Below are positions 19,495-32,923 of a stretch of DNA of 64,000 nucleotides, piece after piece (positions within the stretch are counted from its first letter, which is position 1; each line of letters begins with the position of its first letter). Location: NCBI RefSeq assembly GCF_022539665.2, contig NC_081334.1:62001-126000 (forward strand), given 5' to 3'. The notes below the pieces were generated by a model. That model was not told the DNA's origin. It made no database searches and was given only the letters and a program-made list of their open reading frames with translations. A program made the translations under genes and the position numbers. This stretch comes from Daphnia carinata (lineage: Eukaryota > Arthropoda > Branchiopoda > Diplostraca > Daphniidae).

Positions 19495-19765
19495 CGCGAT
19501 CCGGACATTCCGCGGATGTTCCAATACGTACGTTCACTGAACGTACGGATTTGCCATCCTGCAGACGTCCAACTAAGGACGTCCGTAGTACTCCCAAATA
19601 AGGACGTTACCAGGACTTCCAATTAATTACGTCCGTAGGACGTCCTCCAGTGGACGTCCCTAAAACCGGACATTAGGACATCCTGGTGACGTCCATCTGC
19701 CGTCAGAATGGGACGTCCCGATAGGCCAGCCAGAACGTAGATGGGATGTCCCTGGGACGGACAAA
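19495..19765. repeat. GGACGTCC-rich patch
   Basis: About 270 bases saturated with the palindrome-related motif GGACGTCC / GACGTCC / ACGTCC in both orientations (for example near 19566, 19579, 19638, 19653 and 19712), plus an ACGTACG pair around TGAACGTACG. The composition differs sharply from the AT-rich flanks. It resembles the subterminal repeats of another small DNA transposon, but no clear pair of ends was found. Confidence 0.5.
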
Positions 19766-20918
19766 GGCTAGTAGGGTATGTATGTGCTATAATATTTTTG
19801 TTTAAGGAAGGCAAGCCAGCATATGCCATCCAATTTCAGGGGAAAAGCAGGACTCTGATAAAATGAAAACTCAACTTAAACGGAAGTTAGATAAGTTGGA
19901 GAAGAAGAAACTAAACAAACAAAGGAAAAATAACAGATGCTAAGGCAAACTTTGATTTCGACAAAAAAAATATACCTTCAACTAATTTTACGTTTCTGTA
20001 TTATAACAGATAAAAGAATACTAAGAGCATTAGGTTAAAAAAAATGTGGAATTGATTGCGAGCTTGATAAACCAATTAAGAAAGAGAATAAAATCAACAT
20101 CGCAAACGAGATAGAAGTTGGTTGAACGCATCGAAGAACAAGAAAAGAGAAAGGAACAACAACAGAAAAGGGATAAATCAACATTAAGAAAACGAAAAAT
20201 GAAAGGAAAGCATAAACTGAATAAACTAGCGAAAAAAACACACTTATCGTATGAATTGCCGATATTGACATGGATGAGCTGCCTCGTGTTCCATTATTTA
20301 CAAGCCGTGCCATGATAGTTTTGTATAACAGTACACTGGCATGCCTTCCATGATCGTTGAAAATTAAAAAAAAAATCTTGGATTTATTATTAATATTAAC
20401 ATATTCGTTTCCAGCAACCACCAAAAGCCGAGCGGAACTCATTATTTTCGTTCTTGCCACGTAGGTCTCTATTTATGGTTTTGCGGCAAATAGTTTTTTT
20501 TTATTAAAAAATGTGCTTGTCTTAAATTATATATATATAATTTTTTACTTATTTATCAGTCTATTAAGGAGTACTTAGGGGAAAGCATGCCCCTCGTCTC
20601 CGGGAATTCGCATGGAATAAGGATATCAGCCAGTGGGGATGGCGATACTAGGACTGGAAACGCCACTAACGAAAGGTCAAGGGCAAACAATCAAACACTG
20701 TGTAACAATAAATATAACTTTTATACATGAGCTGTGTAAAGCAATAGATAATGCAGGTAATCGTGCAAAAAAAATACAAATATGAATTCAAACAAAAAAG
20801 TTATGATGGAATGATTACACGAGCAATTGATAACGCTGTTTGGAGTGCGGAAGACTACATAAGCCAACCGGTTCTTCTTCTCCGCCAGCGTGCATTTAGG
20901 ATATCTAAGAAGAACGCT
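19766..20918. other. transposon interior, no gene recognised
   Basis: AT-rich sequence. A lysine/glutamine-rich open stretch (20118-20315, plus) has low-complexity composition and no family signature. Around 20570-20700 is a short GC-richer block with no coding signal. I see no transposase here. Confidence 0.4.
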
Positions 20919-21080
20919 TGTAAATAGGAGGAAATAGGACCCTTGTAATGGAGAAATAGGACCCTCCAAAAAAATTTTGGAAATTGAGTCCTATTTCTCC
21001 GGGTCCTAATTTTCCAGGTCCTATTTTGAGGTCCTAAATATCCGGGTCCTATTTCTCCAAGTCCTATTTCTCCGGCAATC
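20919..21080 (-). repeat. right terminal inverted repeat, foldback type
   Basis: Mirror of the left end. Read on the minus strand it begins GATTGCCGGAGAAATAGGAC and continues with about six GGAGAAATAGGACC-type motifs, then inverse motifs at about 20929-20968. The outer ~80 bases align with 15651-15730 with only a few differences. Confidence 0.9.
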
Positions 21081-24000
21081 GTTATAGAATCAGTTTCATG
21101 ATCTACATTCAAACAGTATCAAATATACGTGTATTCAATGAGAATATAGTATGATACAGTGAGTTTCAATATCTACATTCAAACAGCATCAAATATACGT
21201 GTATTCAATGTGAATATAGTATGATACAGTGAGTTTCAATATCTACATTCAAACAGCATCAAATATACGTGTATTCAATGTGAATATAGTGTTATAGAAT
21301 CAGTTTCATGATCTACATTCAAACAGTATCAAATATACGTGTATTCAATGAGAATATAGTATGATACAGTGAGTTTCAATATCTACATTCAAACAGCATC
21401 ACATATACGTGTATTCAATGTGAATATAGTATGATACAGTGAGTTTCAATATCTACATTTAAACAGCATCAAATATACGTGTATTCAATGTGAATATAGT
21501 GTTATAGAATCAGTTTTATGATCTACATTCAAACAGTATCAAATATACGTGTATTCAATGTGAATATAGTGTTAAAGAATCAGTTTCATGATCTACATTC
21601 AAACAGTATCAAATATACGTGTATTCAATGTGAATATAGTATGATACAGTGAGTTTCAATATCTACATTCAAACAGCATCAAATATACGTGTATTCAATA
21701 AGAATATAGTGTTATAGAATCAGTTTCATGATCTATATTCAAACAGTATCAAATATACGTGTATTCAATGTGAATATAGTATGATACAGTGAGTTTCAAT
21801 ATCTACATTCAAACAGCATCAAATATACGTGTATTCAATGTGAATATAGTATGATACAGTGAGTTTCAATATCTACATTCAAACAGTATCAAATATACGT
21901 GTATTCAATGTGAATATAGTGTTATAGAATCAGTTTCATGATCTACATTCAAACAGTAACAAATATACGTGTATTCAATGTGAATATAGTGTTATAGAAT
22001 CAGTTTCATGATCTACATTCAAACAGTATCAAATATACGTGTATTCAATGTGAATATAGTGTTATAGTATCAGTTTCATGATCTACATTCAAACAGTATC
22101 AAATATACGTGTATTCAATGTGAATATAGTATGATACAGTGAGTTTCAATATCTACATTCAAACAGCATCAAATATACATGTATTCAATGTGAATATAGT
22201 ATGATACAGTGAGTTTCAATATCTACATTCAAACAGTATCAAATATACGTGTATTCAATGTGAATATAGTATGATACAATGAGTTTCAATATCTACATTC
22301 AAACAGCATCAAATATACGTGTATTCAATAAGAATATAGTGTTATAGAATCAGTTTCATGATTTATATTCAAACAGTATCAAATATACGTGTATTCAATG
22401 TGAATATAGTATGATACAGTGAGTTTCAATATCTACATTCAAACAGCATCAAATATACGTGTATTCAATGTGAATATAGTGTTATAGAATCAGTTTCATG
22501 ATCTACATTCAAACAGTATCAAATATACGTGTATTTAATGTGAATATAGTATGATACAGTGAGTTTCAATATCTACATTCAAACAGCATCAAATATACGT
22601 GTATTCAATGTGAATATAGTATGATACAGTGAGTTTCAATATCTACATTCAAACAGCATCAAATATACGTGTATTCAATGTGAATATAGTATGATACAGT
22701 GACTTTCAATATCTACATTCAAACAGCATCAAATATACGTGTATTCAATAAGAATATAGTGTTATAGAATCAGTTTCATGATCTATATTCAAACAGTATC
22801 AAATATACGTGTATTCAATGTGAATATAGTATGATACAGTAAGTTTCAATATCTACATTCAAACAGCATCAAATATACGTGTATTCAATGTGAATATAGT
22901 GTTATAGAATCAGTTTCATGATCTACATTCAAACAGTATCAAATATACGTGTATTCAATGTGAATATAATGTTATAGAATCAGTTTCATGATCTACATTC
23001 AAACAGCATCAAATATACGTGTATTCAATGTGAATATAGTATGATACAGTGAGTTTCAATATCTACATTCAAACAGTATCAAATATACGTGTATTCAATG
23101 TGAATATAGTATGATACAGTGAGTTTCAATATCTACATTCAAACAGCATCAAATATACGTGTATTCAATGTGAATATAGTATGATACAGTGAGTTTCAAT
23201 ATCTACATTCAAACAGTATCAAATATACGTGTATTCAATGTGAATATAGTATGATACAGTGAGTTTCAATATCTACATTCAAACAGCATCAAATATACGT
23301 GTATTCAATGTGAATATAGTATGATACAGTGAGTTTCAATATCTACATTCAAACAGCATCAAATATACGTGTATTCAATGTGAATATAGTGTTATAGAAT
23401 CAGTTTCATGATCTACATTCAAACAGTATCAAATATACGTGTATTCAATGTGAATATAGTATGATACAGTGAGTTTCAATATCTACATTCAAACAGCATC
23501 AAATATACGTGTATTCAATGTGAATATAGTATGATACAGTGAGTTTCAATATCTACATTCAAACAGCATCAAATATACGTGTATTCAATGTGAATATAGT
23601 GTTATAGAATCAGTTTTATGATCTACATTCAAACAGTATCAAATATACGTGTATTCAATGTGAATATAGTGTTATAGAATCAGTTTCATGATCTACATTC
23701 AAACAGTATCAAATATACGTGTATTCAATGTGAATATAGTATGATACAGTGAGTTTCAATATCTACATTCAAACAGCATCAAATATACGTGTATTCAATG
23801 TGAATATAGTGTTATAGAATCAGTTTCATGATCTATATTCAAACAGTATCAAATATACGTGTATTCAATGTGAATATAGTATGATACAGTGACTTTCAAT
23901 ATCTACAAATATACGTGTATTCAATGTGAATATAGTATGATACAGTGAGTTTCAATATCTACATTCAAACAGCATCAAATATACGTGTATTCAATGTGAA

Positions 24001-27000
24001 TATAGTGTTATAGAATCAGTTTCATGATCTACATTCAAACAGTATCAAATATACGTGTATTCAATGTGAATATAGTATGATACAGTGAGTTTCAATATCT
24101 ACATTCAAACAGCATCAAATATACGTGTATTCAATGTGAATATAGTGTTATACAATGAGTTTCAATATCTACATTCAAACAGTATCAAATATACGTGTAT
24201 TCAATGTGAATATAGTATGATACAGTGAGTTTCAATATCTACATTCAAACAGCATCAAATATACGTGTATTCAATGTGAATATAGTGTTATAGAATCAGT
24301 TTCATGATCTACATTCAAACAGTATCAAATATACGTGTATTCAATGTGAATATAGTGTTATAGAATCAGTTTCAATATCTACATTCAAACAGCATCAAAT
24401 ATACGTGTATTCAATGTGAATATAGTATTATACAGTGAGTTTCAATATCTACATTCAAACAGCATCAAATATACGTGTATTCAATGTGAATATAGTGTTA
24501 TAGAATCAGTTTCATGATCTACATTCAAACAGTATCAAATATACGTGTATTCAATGTGAATATAGTATGATACAGTGAGTTTCAATATCTACATTCAAAC
24601 AGCATCAAATATACGTGTATTCAATGTGAATATAGTATGATACAGTGAGTTTCAATATCTACATTCAAACAGCATCAAATATACGTGTATTCAATGTGAA
24701 TATAGTGTGATAGAATCAGTTTCATGATCTACATTCAAACAGTATCAAATATACGAGTATTCAATGTGAATATAGTATGATACAGTGAGTTTCAATATCT
24801 ACATTCAAACAGCATCAAATATACGTGTATTCAATGTGAATATAGTGTTATACAATCAGTTACAATATCTACATTCAAACAGCATCAAATATACGTGTAT
24901 TCAATGTGAATATAGTGTTATAGAATCAGTTTCATGATCTACATTCAAACAGTATCAAATATACGTGTATTCAATGTGAATATAGTATGATACAATGAGT
25001 TTCAATATCTACATTCAAACAGCATCAAATATACGTGTATTCAATGTGAATATAGTGTTATAGAATCAGTTTCATGATCTACATTCAAACAGTATCAAAT
25101 ATACGTGTATTCAATGTGAATATAGTATGATACAGTGAGTTTCAATATCTACATTCAAACAGCATCAAATATACGTGTATTCAATGTGAATATAGTATGA
25201 TACCGTGAGTTTCAATATCTACATTCAAACAGCATCAAATATACGTGTATTCAATGTGAATATAGTGTTATAGAATCAGTTTCATGATCTACATTCAAAC
25301 AGTATCAAATATACGTGTATTCAATGTGAATATAGTATGAATCAGTTTCAATATCTACATTCAAACAGTATCAAATATACGTGTATTCAATGTGAATATA
25401 GTGTTATAGAATCAGTTTCATGATCTACATTCAAACAGTATCAAATATACGTGTATTCAATGTGAATATAGTGTTATACAATCAGTTTCATTATCTACAT
25501 TCAAACAGTATCAAATATACGTGTATTCAATGTGAATATAGTATGATACAGTGAGTTTCAATATCTACATTCAAAAAGCATCAAATATAAGTGTATTCAA
25601 TGTGAATATAGTATGTTATAGAATCAGTTTCAATATCTACATTCAAACAGCATCAAATATACGTGTATTCAATGTGAATATAGTGTTATAGAATCAGTTT
25701 CAATATCTACATTCAAACAGTATCAAATATACGTGTATTCAATGTGAATATAGTGTTATAGAATCAGTTTCATGCTCTACATTCAAACAATATCAAATAT
25801 ACGTGTATTCAATGTGAATATAGTATGATACAGTGAGTTTCAATATCTACATTCAAACAGCATCAAATATACGTGTATTCAATGTGAATATAGTGTTATA
25901 GAATGAGTTTCATATCTACATTCAAACAGCATCAAATATACGTGTATTCAATGTGAATATAGTATGATACAGTGAGTTTCAATATCTACATTCAAACAGC
26001 ATCAAATATACGTGTATTCAATGTGAATATAGTGTTATAGAATCAGTTTCATGATCTACATTCAAACAGTATCAAATATACGTGTATTCAATGTGAATAT
26101 AGTATGATACAGTGAGTTTCAATATCTACATTCAAACAGCATCAAATATACGTGTATTCAATGTGAATATAGTATTATAGAATCAGTTTCATGATCTACA
26201 TTCAAACAGTATCAAATATACGTGTATTCAATGTGAATATAGTGTTATAGAATCAGTTGTATGATCTACATTCAAACAGTATCAAATATACGTGTATTCA
26301 ATGTGAATATAGTATGACACGGTGAGTTTCAATATCTACATTCAAACAGTATCAAATATACGTGTATTCAATGTGAATATAGTATGATACAGTGAGTTTC
26401 AATATCTACATTCAAACAGCATCAAATATACGTGTATTCAATGTGAATATAGTATGATACAGTGAGTTTCAATATCTACATTCAAACAGCATCAAATATA
26501 CGTGTATTCAATGTGAATATAGTATGAATCAGTTTCATGATCTACATTCAAACAGTATCAAATATACGTGTATTCAATGTGAATATAGTGTTATAGAATC
26601 AGTTTCATGATCTACATTCAAACAGTATCAAATATACGTGTATTCAATGTGAATATAGTGTTATAGAATCAGTTTCATGATCTACATTCAAACAGTATCA
26701 AATATACGTGTATTCAATGTGAATATAGTATGATACAGTTAGTTTCAATATCTACATTCAAACAGCATCAAATATACGTGTATTCAATGTGAATATAGTA
26801 TTATATAATCAGTTTCATGATCTACATTCAAACAGTATCAAATATACGTGTATTCAATGTGAATATAGTATGATAGAGTGAGTTTCAATATCTACATTCA
26901 AACAGCATCCAATATACGTGTATTCAATGTGAATATAGTGTTACAGAATCAGTTTCATGATCTACATTCAAACAGCATCAAATATACGTGTATTCAATGT

Positions 27001-30000
27001 GAATATAGTGTTATAGAATCAGTTTCATGATCTACATTCAAACAGTATCAAATATACGTGTATTCAATGTGAATATAGTGTTATAGAATCAGTTTCATGA
27101 TCTACATTCAAACAGTATCAAATATACGTGTATTCAATGTGAATATAGTATGATACAGTGAGTTTCAATATCTACATTCAAACAGCATCAAATATACGTG
27201 TATTCAATGTGAATATAGTGTTATAGAATCAGTTTCATGATCTACATTCAAACAGTATCAAATATACGTGTATTCAATGTGAATATAGTATGAAACTTTG
27301 AGTTTCAATATCTACATTCAAACAGCCTCACATATACGTGTATTCAATGTGAATATAGTATGATACAGTGAGTTTCAATATCTACATTCAAACAGCATCA
27401 AATATACGTGTATTCAATGTGAATATAGTGTTATAGAATCAGTTTCATGATCTACATTCAAACAGTATCAAATATACGTGTATTCAATGTGAATATAGTG
27501 TTATAGAATCAGTTTCATGATCTACATTCAAACAGTATCAAATATACGTGTATTCAATGTGAATATAGTGTTATAGAATCAGTTTCATGATCTACATTCA
27601 AACAGTATCAAATATACGTGTATTCAATGTGAATATAGTATGATACAGTGAGTTTCAATATCTACATTCAAACAGCATCAAATATACGTGTATTCAATGT
27701 GAATATAGTGTTATAGAATCAGTTTCATGATCTACATTCAAACAGTATCAAATATACGTGTATTCAATGTGAATATAGTGTTATAGAATCAGTTTCATGA
27801 TCTACATTCAAACAGCATCAAATATACGTGTATTCAATGTGAATATAGTGATACAGTGAGTTTCAATATCTACATTCAAACAGCATCAAATATACGTGTA
27901 TTCAATGTGAATATAGTGTTATAGAATCAGTTTCATGATCTACATTCAAACAGTATCAAATATACGTGTATTCAATGTGAATATAGTATGACACGGTGAG
28001 TTTCAATATCTACATTCAAACAGCATCAAATATACGTGTATTCAATGTGAATATAGTATGATACAGTGAGTTTCAATATCTACATTCAAACAGCATCAAA
28101 TATACGTGTATTCAATGTGAATATAGTGTTATAGAATCAGTTTCATGATCTACATTCAAACAGTATCAAATATACGTGTATTCAATGTGAATATAGTATG
28201 ATACAGTGAGTTTCAATATCTACATTCAAACAGCATCAAATATACGTGTATTCAATGTGAATATAGTGTTATAGAATCAGTTTCAATATCTACATTCAAA
28301 CAGTATCAAATATACGTGTATTCAATGTGAATATAGTATGATACAGTGAGTTTCAATATCTACATTCAAACAGCATCAAATATACGTGTATTCAATGTGA
28401 ATATAGTGTTATAGAATCAGTTTCATGATCTACATTCAAACAGTATCAAATATACGTGTATTCAATGTGAATATAGTGTTATAGAATCAGTTTCATGATC
28501 TACATTCAAACAGTATCAAATATACGTGTATTCAATGTGAATATAGTGTTATACAATCAGATTCAATAACTACATTCAAACAGCATCAAATATACGTGTA
28601 TTCAATGTGAATATAGTGTTATAGAATCAGTTTCATGATCTACATTCAAACAGTATCAAATATACGTGTATTCAATGTGAATATAGTATGATACAGTAAG
28701 GTTCAATATCTACATTCAAACAGCATCAAATATACGTGTATTCAATGTGAATATAGTATGATACAGTGAGTTTCAATATCTACATTCAAACAGCATCAAA
28801 TATACGTGTATTCAATGTGAATATAGTGTTATAGAATCAGTTTCAATATCTACATTCAAACAGTATCAAATATACGTGTATTCAATGTGAATATAGTATG
28901 ATACAGTGAGTTTCAATATCTACATTCAAACAGCATCAAATATACGTGTATTCAATGTGAATATAGTGTTATAGAATCAGTTTCATGATCTACATTCAAA
29001 CAGTATCAAATATACGTGTATTCAATGTGAATATAGTATGATACAGTGAGTTTCAATATCTACATTCAAACAGCATCAAATATACGTGTATTCAATGTGA
29101 ATATAGTATGATACAATGAGTTTCATGATCTACATTCAAACAGCATCAAATATACGTGTATTCAATGTGAATATAGTGTTATAGAATCAGTTTCAATATC
29201 TACATTCAAACAGTATCAAATATACGTGTATTCAATGTGAATATAGTATGATACAGTCAGTTTCAATATCTACATTCAAACAGCATCAAATATACGTGTA
29301 TTCAATGTGAATATAGTGTTATAGAATCAGTTTCATGATCTACATTCAAACAGTATCAAATATACGTGTATTCAATGTGAATATAGTGTTATAGAATCAG
29401 TTTCATGATCTACATTCAAACAGCATCAAATATACGTTTATTCAATGTGAATATAGTGTTATAGAATCAGTTTCATGATCTACATTCAAACAGTATCAAA
29501 TATACGTGTATTCAATGTGAATATAGTATGATACAGTGAGTTTCAATATCTACATTCAAACAGCATCAAATATACGTGTATTCAATGTGAATATAGTGTT
29601 ATAGAATCAGTTTCATGATCTACATTCAAACAGTATCAAATATACGTGTATTCAATGTGAATATAGTGTTATAGAATCAGTTTCATGATCTACATTCAAA
29701 CAGTATCAAATATACGTGTATTCAATGTGAATATAGTGTTATACAATGAGTTTCAATATCTACATTCAAACAGCATCAAATATACGTGTATTCAATGTGA
29801 ATATAGTGTTATAGAATCAGTTTCATGATCTACTGAATGTAGAGAATACAGTAGAATATAGTATGATACAGTGAGTTTCAATATCTACATTCAAACAGCA
29901 TCAAATATACGTGTATTCAATGTGAATATAGTGTTATAGAATCAGTTTCATGATCTACATTCAAACAGCATCAAATATACGTGTATTCAATGTGAATATA

Positions 30001-32823
30001 GTATGATACAGTGAGTTTCAATATCTACATTCAAACAGCATCAAATATACGTGTATTCAATGTGAATATAGTGTTATAGAATCAGTTTCATGATCTACAT
30101 TCAAACAGTATCAAATATACGTGTATTCAATGTGAATATAGTATTATACAGTGAGTTTCAATATCTACATTCAAACAGCATCAAATATACGTGTATTCAA
30201 TGTGAATATAGTATGATACAGTGAGTTTCAATATCTACATTCAAACAGCATCAAATATACGTGTATTCAATGTGAATATAGTGTTATAGAATCAGTTTCA
30301 TGATCTACATTCAAACAGTATCAAATATACGTGTATTCAATGTGAATATAGTATGATACAGAATCAGTATCATGATCTACATTCAAACAGTATCAAATAT
30401 ACGTGTATTCAATGTGAATATAGTGTTATATAATCAGTTTCATGATCTACATTCAAACAGTATCAAATATACGTGTATTCAATGTGAATATAGTATGATA
30501 CAGTGAGTTTCAATATCTACATTCAAACAGCATCAAATATACGTGTATTCAATGTGAATATAGTGTTATAGAATCAGTTTCATGATCTACATTCAAACAG
30601 TATCAAATATACGTGTATTCAATGTGAATATAGTATTATAGAATGAGTTTCATGATCTACATTCAAACAGCATCAAATATACGTGTATTCAATGTGAATA
30701 TAGTGTTATAGAATCAGTTTCATGATCTACATTCAAACAGTATCAAATATACGTGTATTCAATGTGAATATAGTGTTATAGAATCAGTTTCATGATCTAC
30801 ATTCAAACAGTATCAAATATACGTGTATTCAATGTGAATATAGTATGATACGGTGAGTTTCAATATCTACATTCAAACAGTATCAAATATACGTGTATTC
30901 AATGTGAATATATAGTATGATACAGTGAGTTTCAATATCTACATTCAAACAGCATCAAATATACGTGTATTCAATGTGAATATAGTGTTATAGAATCAGT
31001 TTCATGATCTACATTCAAACAGTATCAAATATACGTGTATTCAATGTGAATATAGTATTATATAATCAGTTTCATGATCTACATTCAAACAGTATCAAAT
31101 ATACGTGTATTCAATGTGAATATAGTGTGATAGAGTGAGTTTCAATATCTACATTCAAACAGCATCAAATATACGTGTATTCAATGTGAATATAGTATGA
31201 TACAGTGAGTTTCAATATCTACATTCAAACAGCATCAAATATACGTGTATTCAATGTGAATATAGTATGATAGAGTGAGTTTCAATATCTACATTCAAAC
31301 AGCATCAAATATACGTGTATTCAATGTGAATATAGTGTTATAGAATCAGTTTCATGATCTACATTCAAACAGTATCAAATATACGTGTATTCAATGTGAA
31401 TATAGTATAGTATAGTGAGTTTCAATATCTACATTCAAACAGCATCAAATATACGTGTATTCAATGTGAATATAGTATGATACAGTGAGTTTCAATATCT
31501 ACATTCAAACAGCATCAAATATACGTGTATTCAATGTGAATATAGTATTATATAATCAGTTTCATGATCTACATTCAAACAGTATCAAATATACGTGTAT
31601 TCAATGTGAATATAGTGTTATAGAATCAGTTTCAATATCTACATTCAAACAGCATCAAATATACGTGTATTCAATGTGAATATAGTATGATACAGTGAGT
31701 TTCAATATCTACATTCAAACAGCATCAAATATACGTGTATTCAATGTGAATATAGTATGATACAGTGAGTTTCAATATCTACATTCAAACAGCATCAAAT
31801 ATACGTGTATTCAATGTGAATATAGTGTTATAGAATCAGTTTCATGATCTACATTCAAACAGTATCAAATATACGTGTATTCAATGTGAATATAGTATGA
31901 TACAGTGAGTTTCAATATCTACATTCAAACAGCATCAAATATACGTGTATTCAATGTGAATATAGTATGATACAGTGAGTTTCAATATCTACATTCAAAC
32001 AGCATCAAATATACGTGTATTCAATGTGAATATAGTGTTATAGAATCAGTTTCATGATCTACATTCAAACAGTATCAAATATACGTGTATTCAATGTGAA
32101 TATAGTATGACACGGTGAGTTTCAATATCTACATTCAAACAGCATCAAATATACGTGTATTCAATGTGAATATAGTGTTATAGAATCAGTTTCATGATCT
32201 ACATTCAAACAGTATCAAATATACGTGTATTCAATGTGAATATAGTATGATACAGTGAGTTTCAATATCTACATTCAAACAGCATCAAATATACGTGTAT
32301 TCAATGTGAATATAGTATGATACAGAGAGTTTCAATATCTACATTCAAACAGCATCAAATATACGTGTATTTAATGTGAATATAGTGTTAAAGAATCAGT
32401 TTCATGATCTACATTCAAACAGTATCAAATATACGTGTATTCAATGTGAATATAGTATGATACAGAGAGTTTCAATATCTACATTCAAACAGCATCAAAT
32501 ATACGTGTATTTAATGTGAATATAGTGTTATAGAATCAGTTTCATGATCTACATTCAAACAGTATCAAATATACGTGTATTCAATGTGAATATAGTATGA
32601 TACAGTGAGTTTCAATATCTACATTCAAACAGCATCAAATATACGTGTATTCAATGTGAATATAGTGTTATAGAATCAGTTTCATGATCTACATTCAAAC
32701 AGTATCAAATATACGTGTATTCAATATGAATATAGTATGATACAGTGAGTTTCAAATATACGTGTATTCATGTGAATATAGTATGATACAGTGAGTTTCA
32801 ATATCTACATTCAAACAGCATCA
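21081..32823. repeat. main 70-bp satellite array
   Basis: About 168 units over 11.7 kb of nearly pure satellite, opening with the second copy of GTTATAGAA. Class A units here read GTATGATACAGTGAG and class B units GTGTTATAGAATCAG; the two intermix irregularly, often as AB or AAB runs, with no strict higher-order period that I could follow. Units in this arm are far more uniform than in the flanking arms. Local irregularities are a partial unit near 23906, short joints near 25340 and 26524, and foldback filler near 29830-29858. The array is cut by the N gap. Confidence 0.97.
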
Positions 32824-32923
32824 NNNNNNNNNNNNNNNNNNNNNNNNNNNNNNNNNNNNNNNNNNNNNNNNNNNNNNNNNNNNNNNNNNNNNNNNNNNNN
32901 NNNNNNNNNNNNNNNNNNNNNNN
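32824..32923. other. 100-N scaffold gap
   Basis: Exactly 100 N. Satellite lies on the left and coding env sequence on the right, so true distance, adjacency and orientation of the two contigs are unknown. Confidence 0.99.

Larger units (their letters stand above)
15651..21080. mobile_element. gene-capturing DNA transposon with 9-bp TSD
   Basis: A 5430-bp insertion bounded by matching inverted ends (GGTAGCCGGAGAAATAGG at the left; the right end reads GATTGCCGGAGAAATAGG on the minus strand) and a GTTATAGAA duplication. No transposase frame is visible, so it would need an enzyme supplied in trans. The interior holds several unrelated gene pieces in plus orientation that retain GT-AG introns: AIFM1-like 17291-18061, JADE-like 18222-18735 and an unassigned piece 18736-19340. 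A 9-bp duplication, long inverted repeats and intron-bearing captured genes are the hallmarks of Pack-type Mutator-like elements. That superfamily call is an inference; other 8-9-bp-duplicating families remain possible. Confidence 0.8.

Noticed and set aside
20118-20315. Lysine-rich ORF as a transposase remnant
   Set aside because: Low-complexity composition, no DDE-type or zinc motifs, and no homologous context.
21081-32823. CRISPR-like array
   Set aside because: The repeats are contiguous 70-bp units without unique spacers, in a eukaryotic context.
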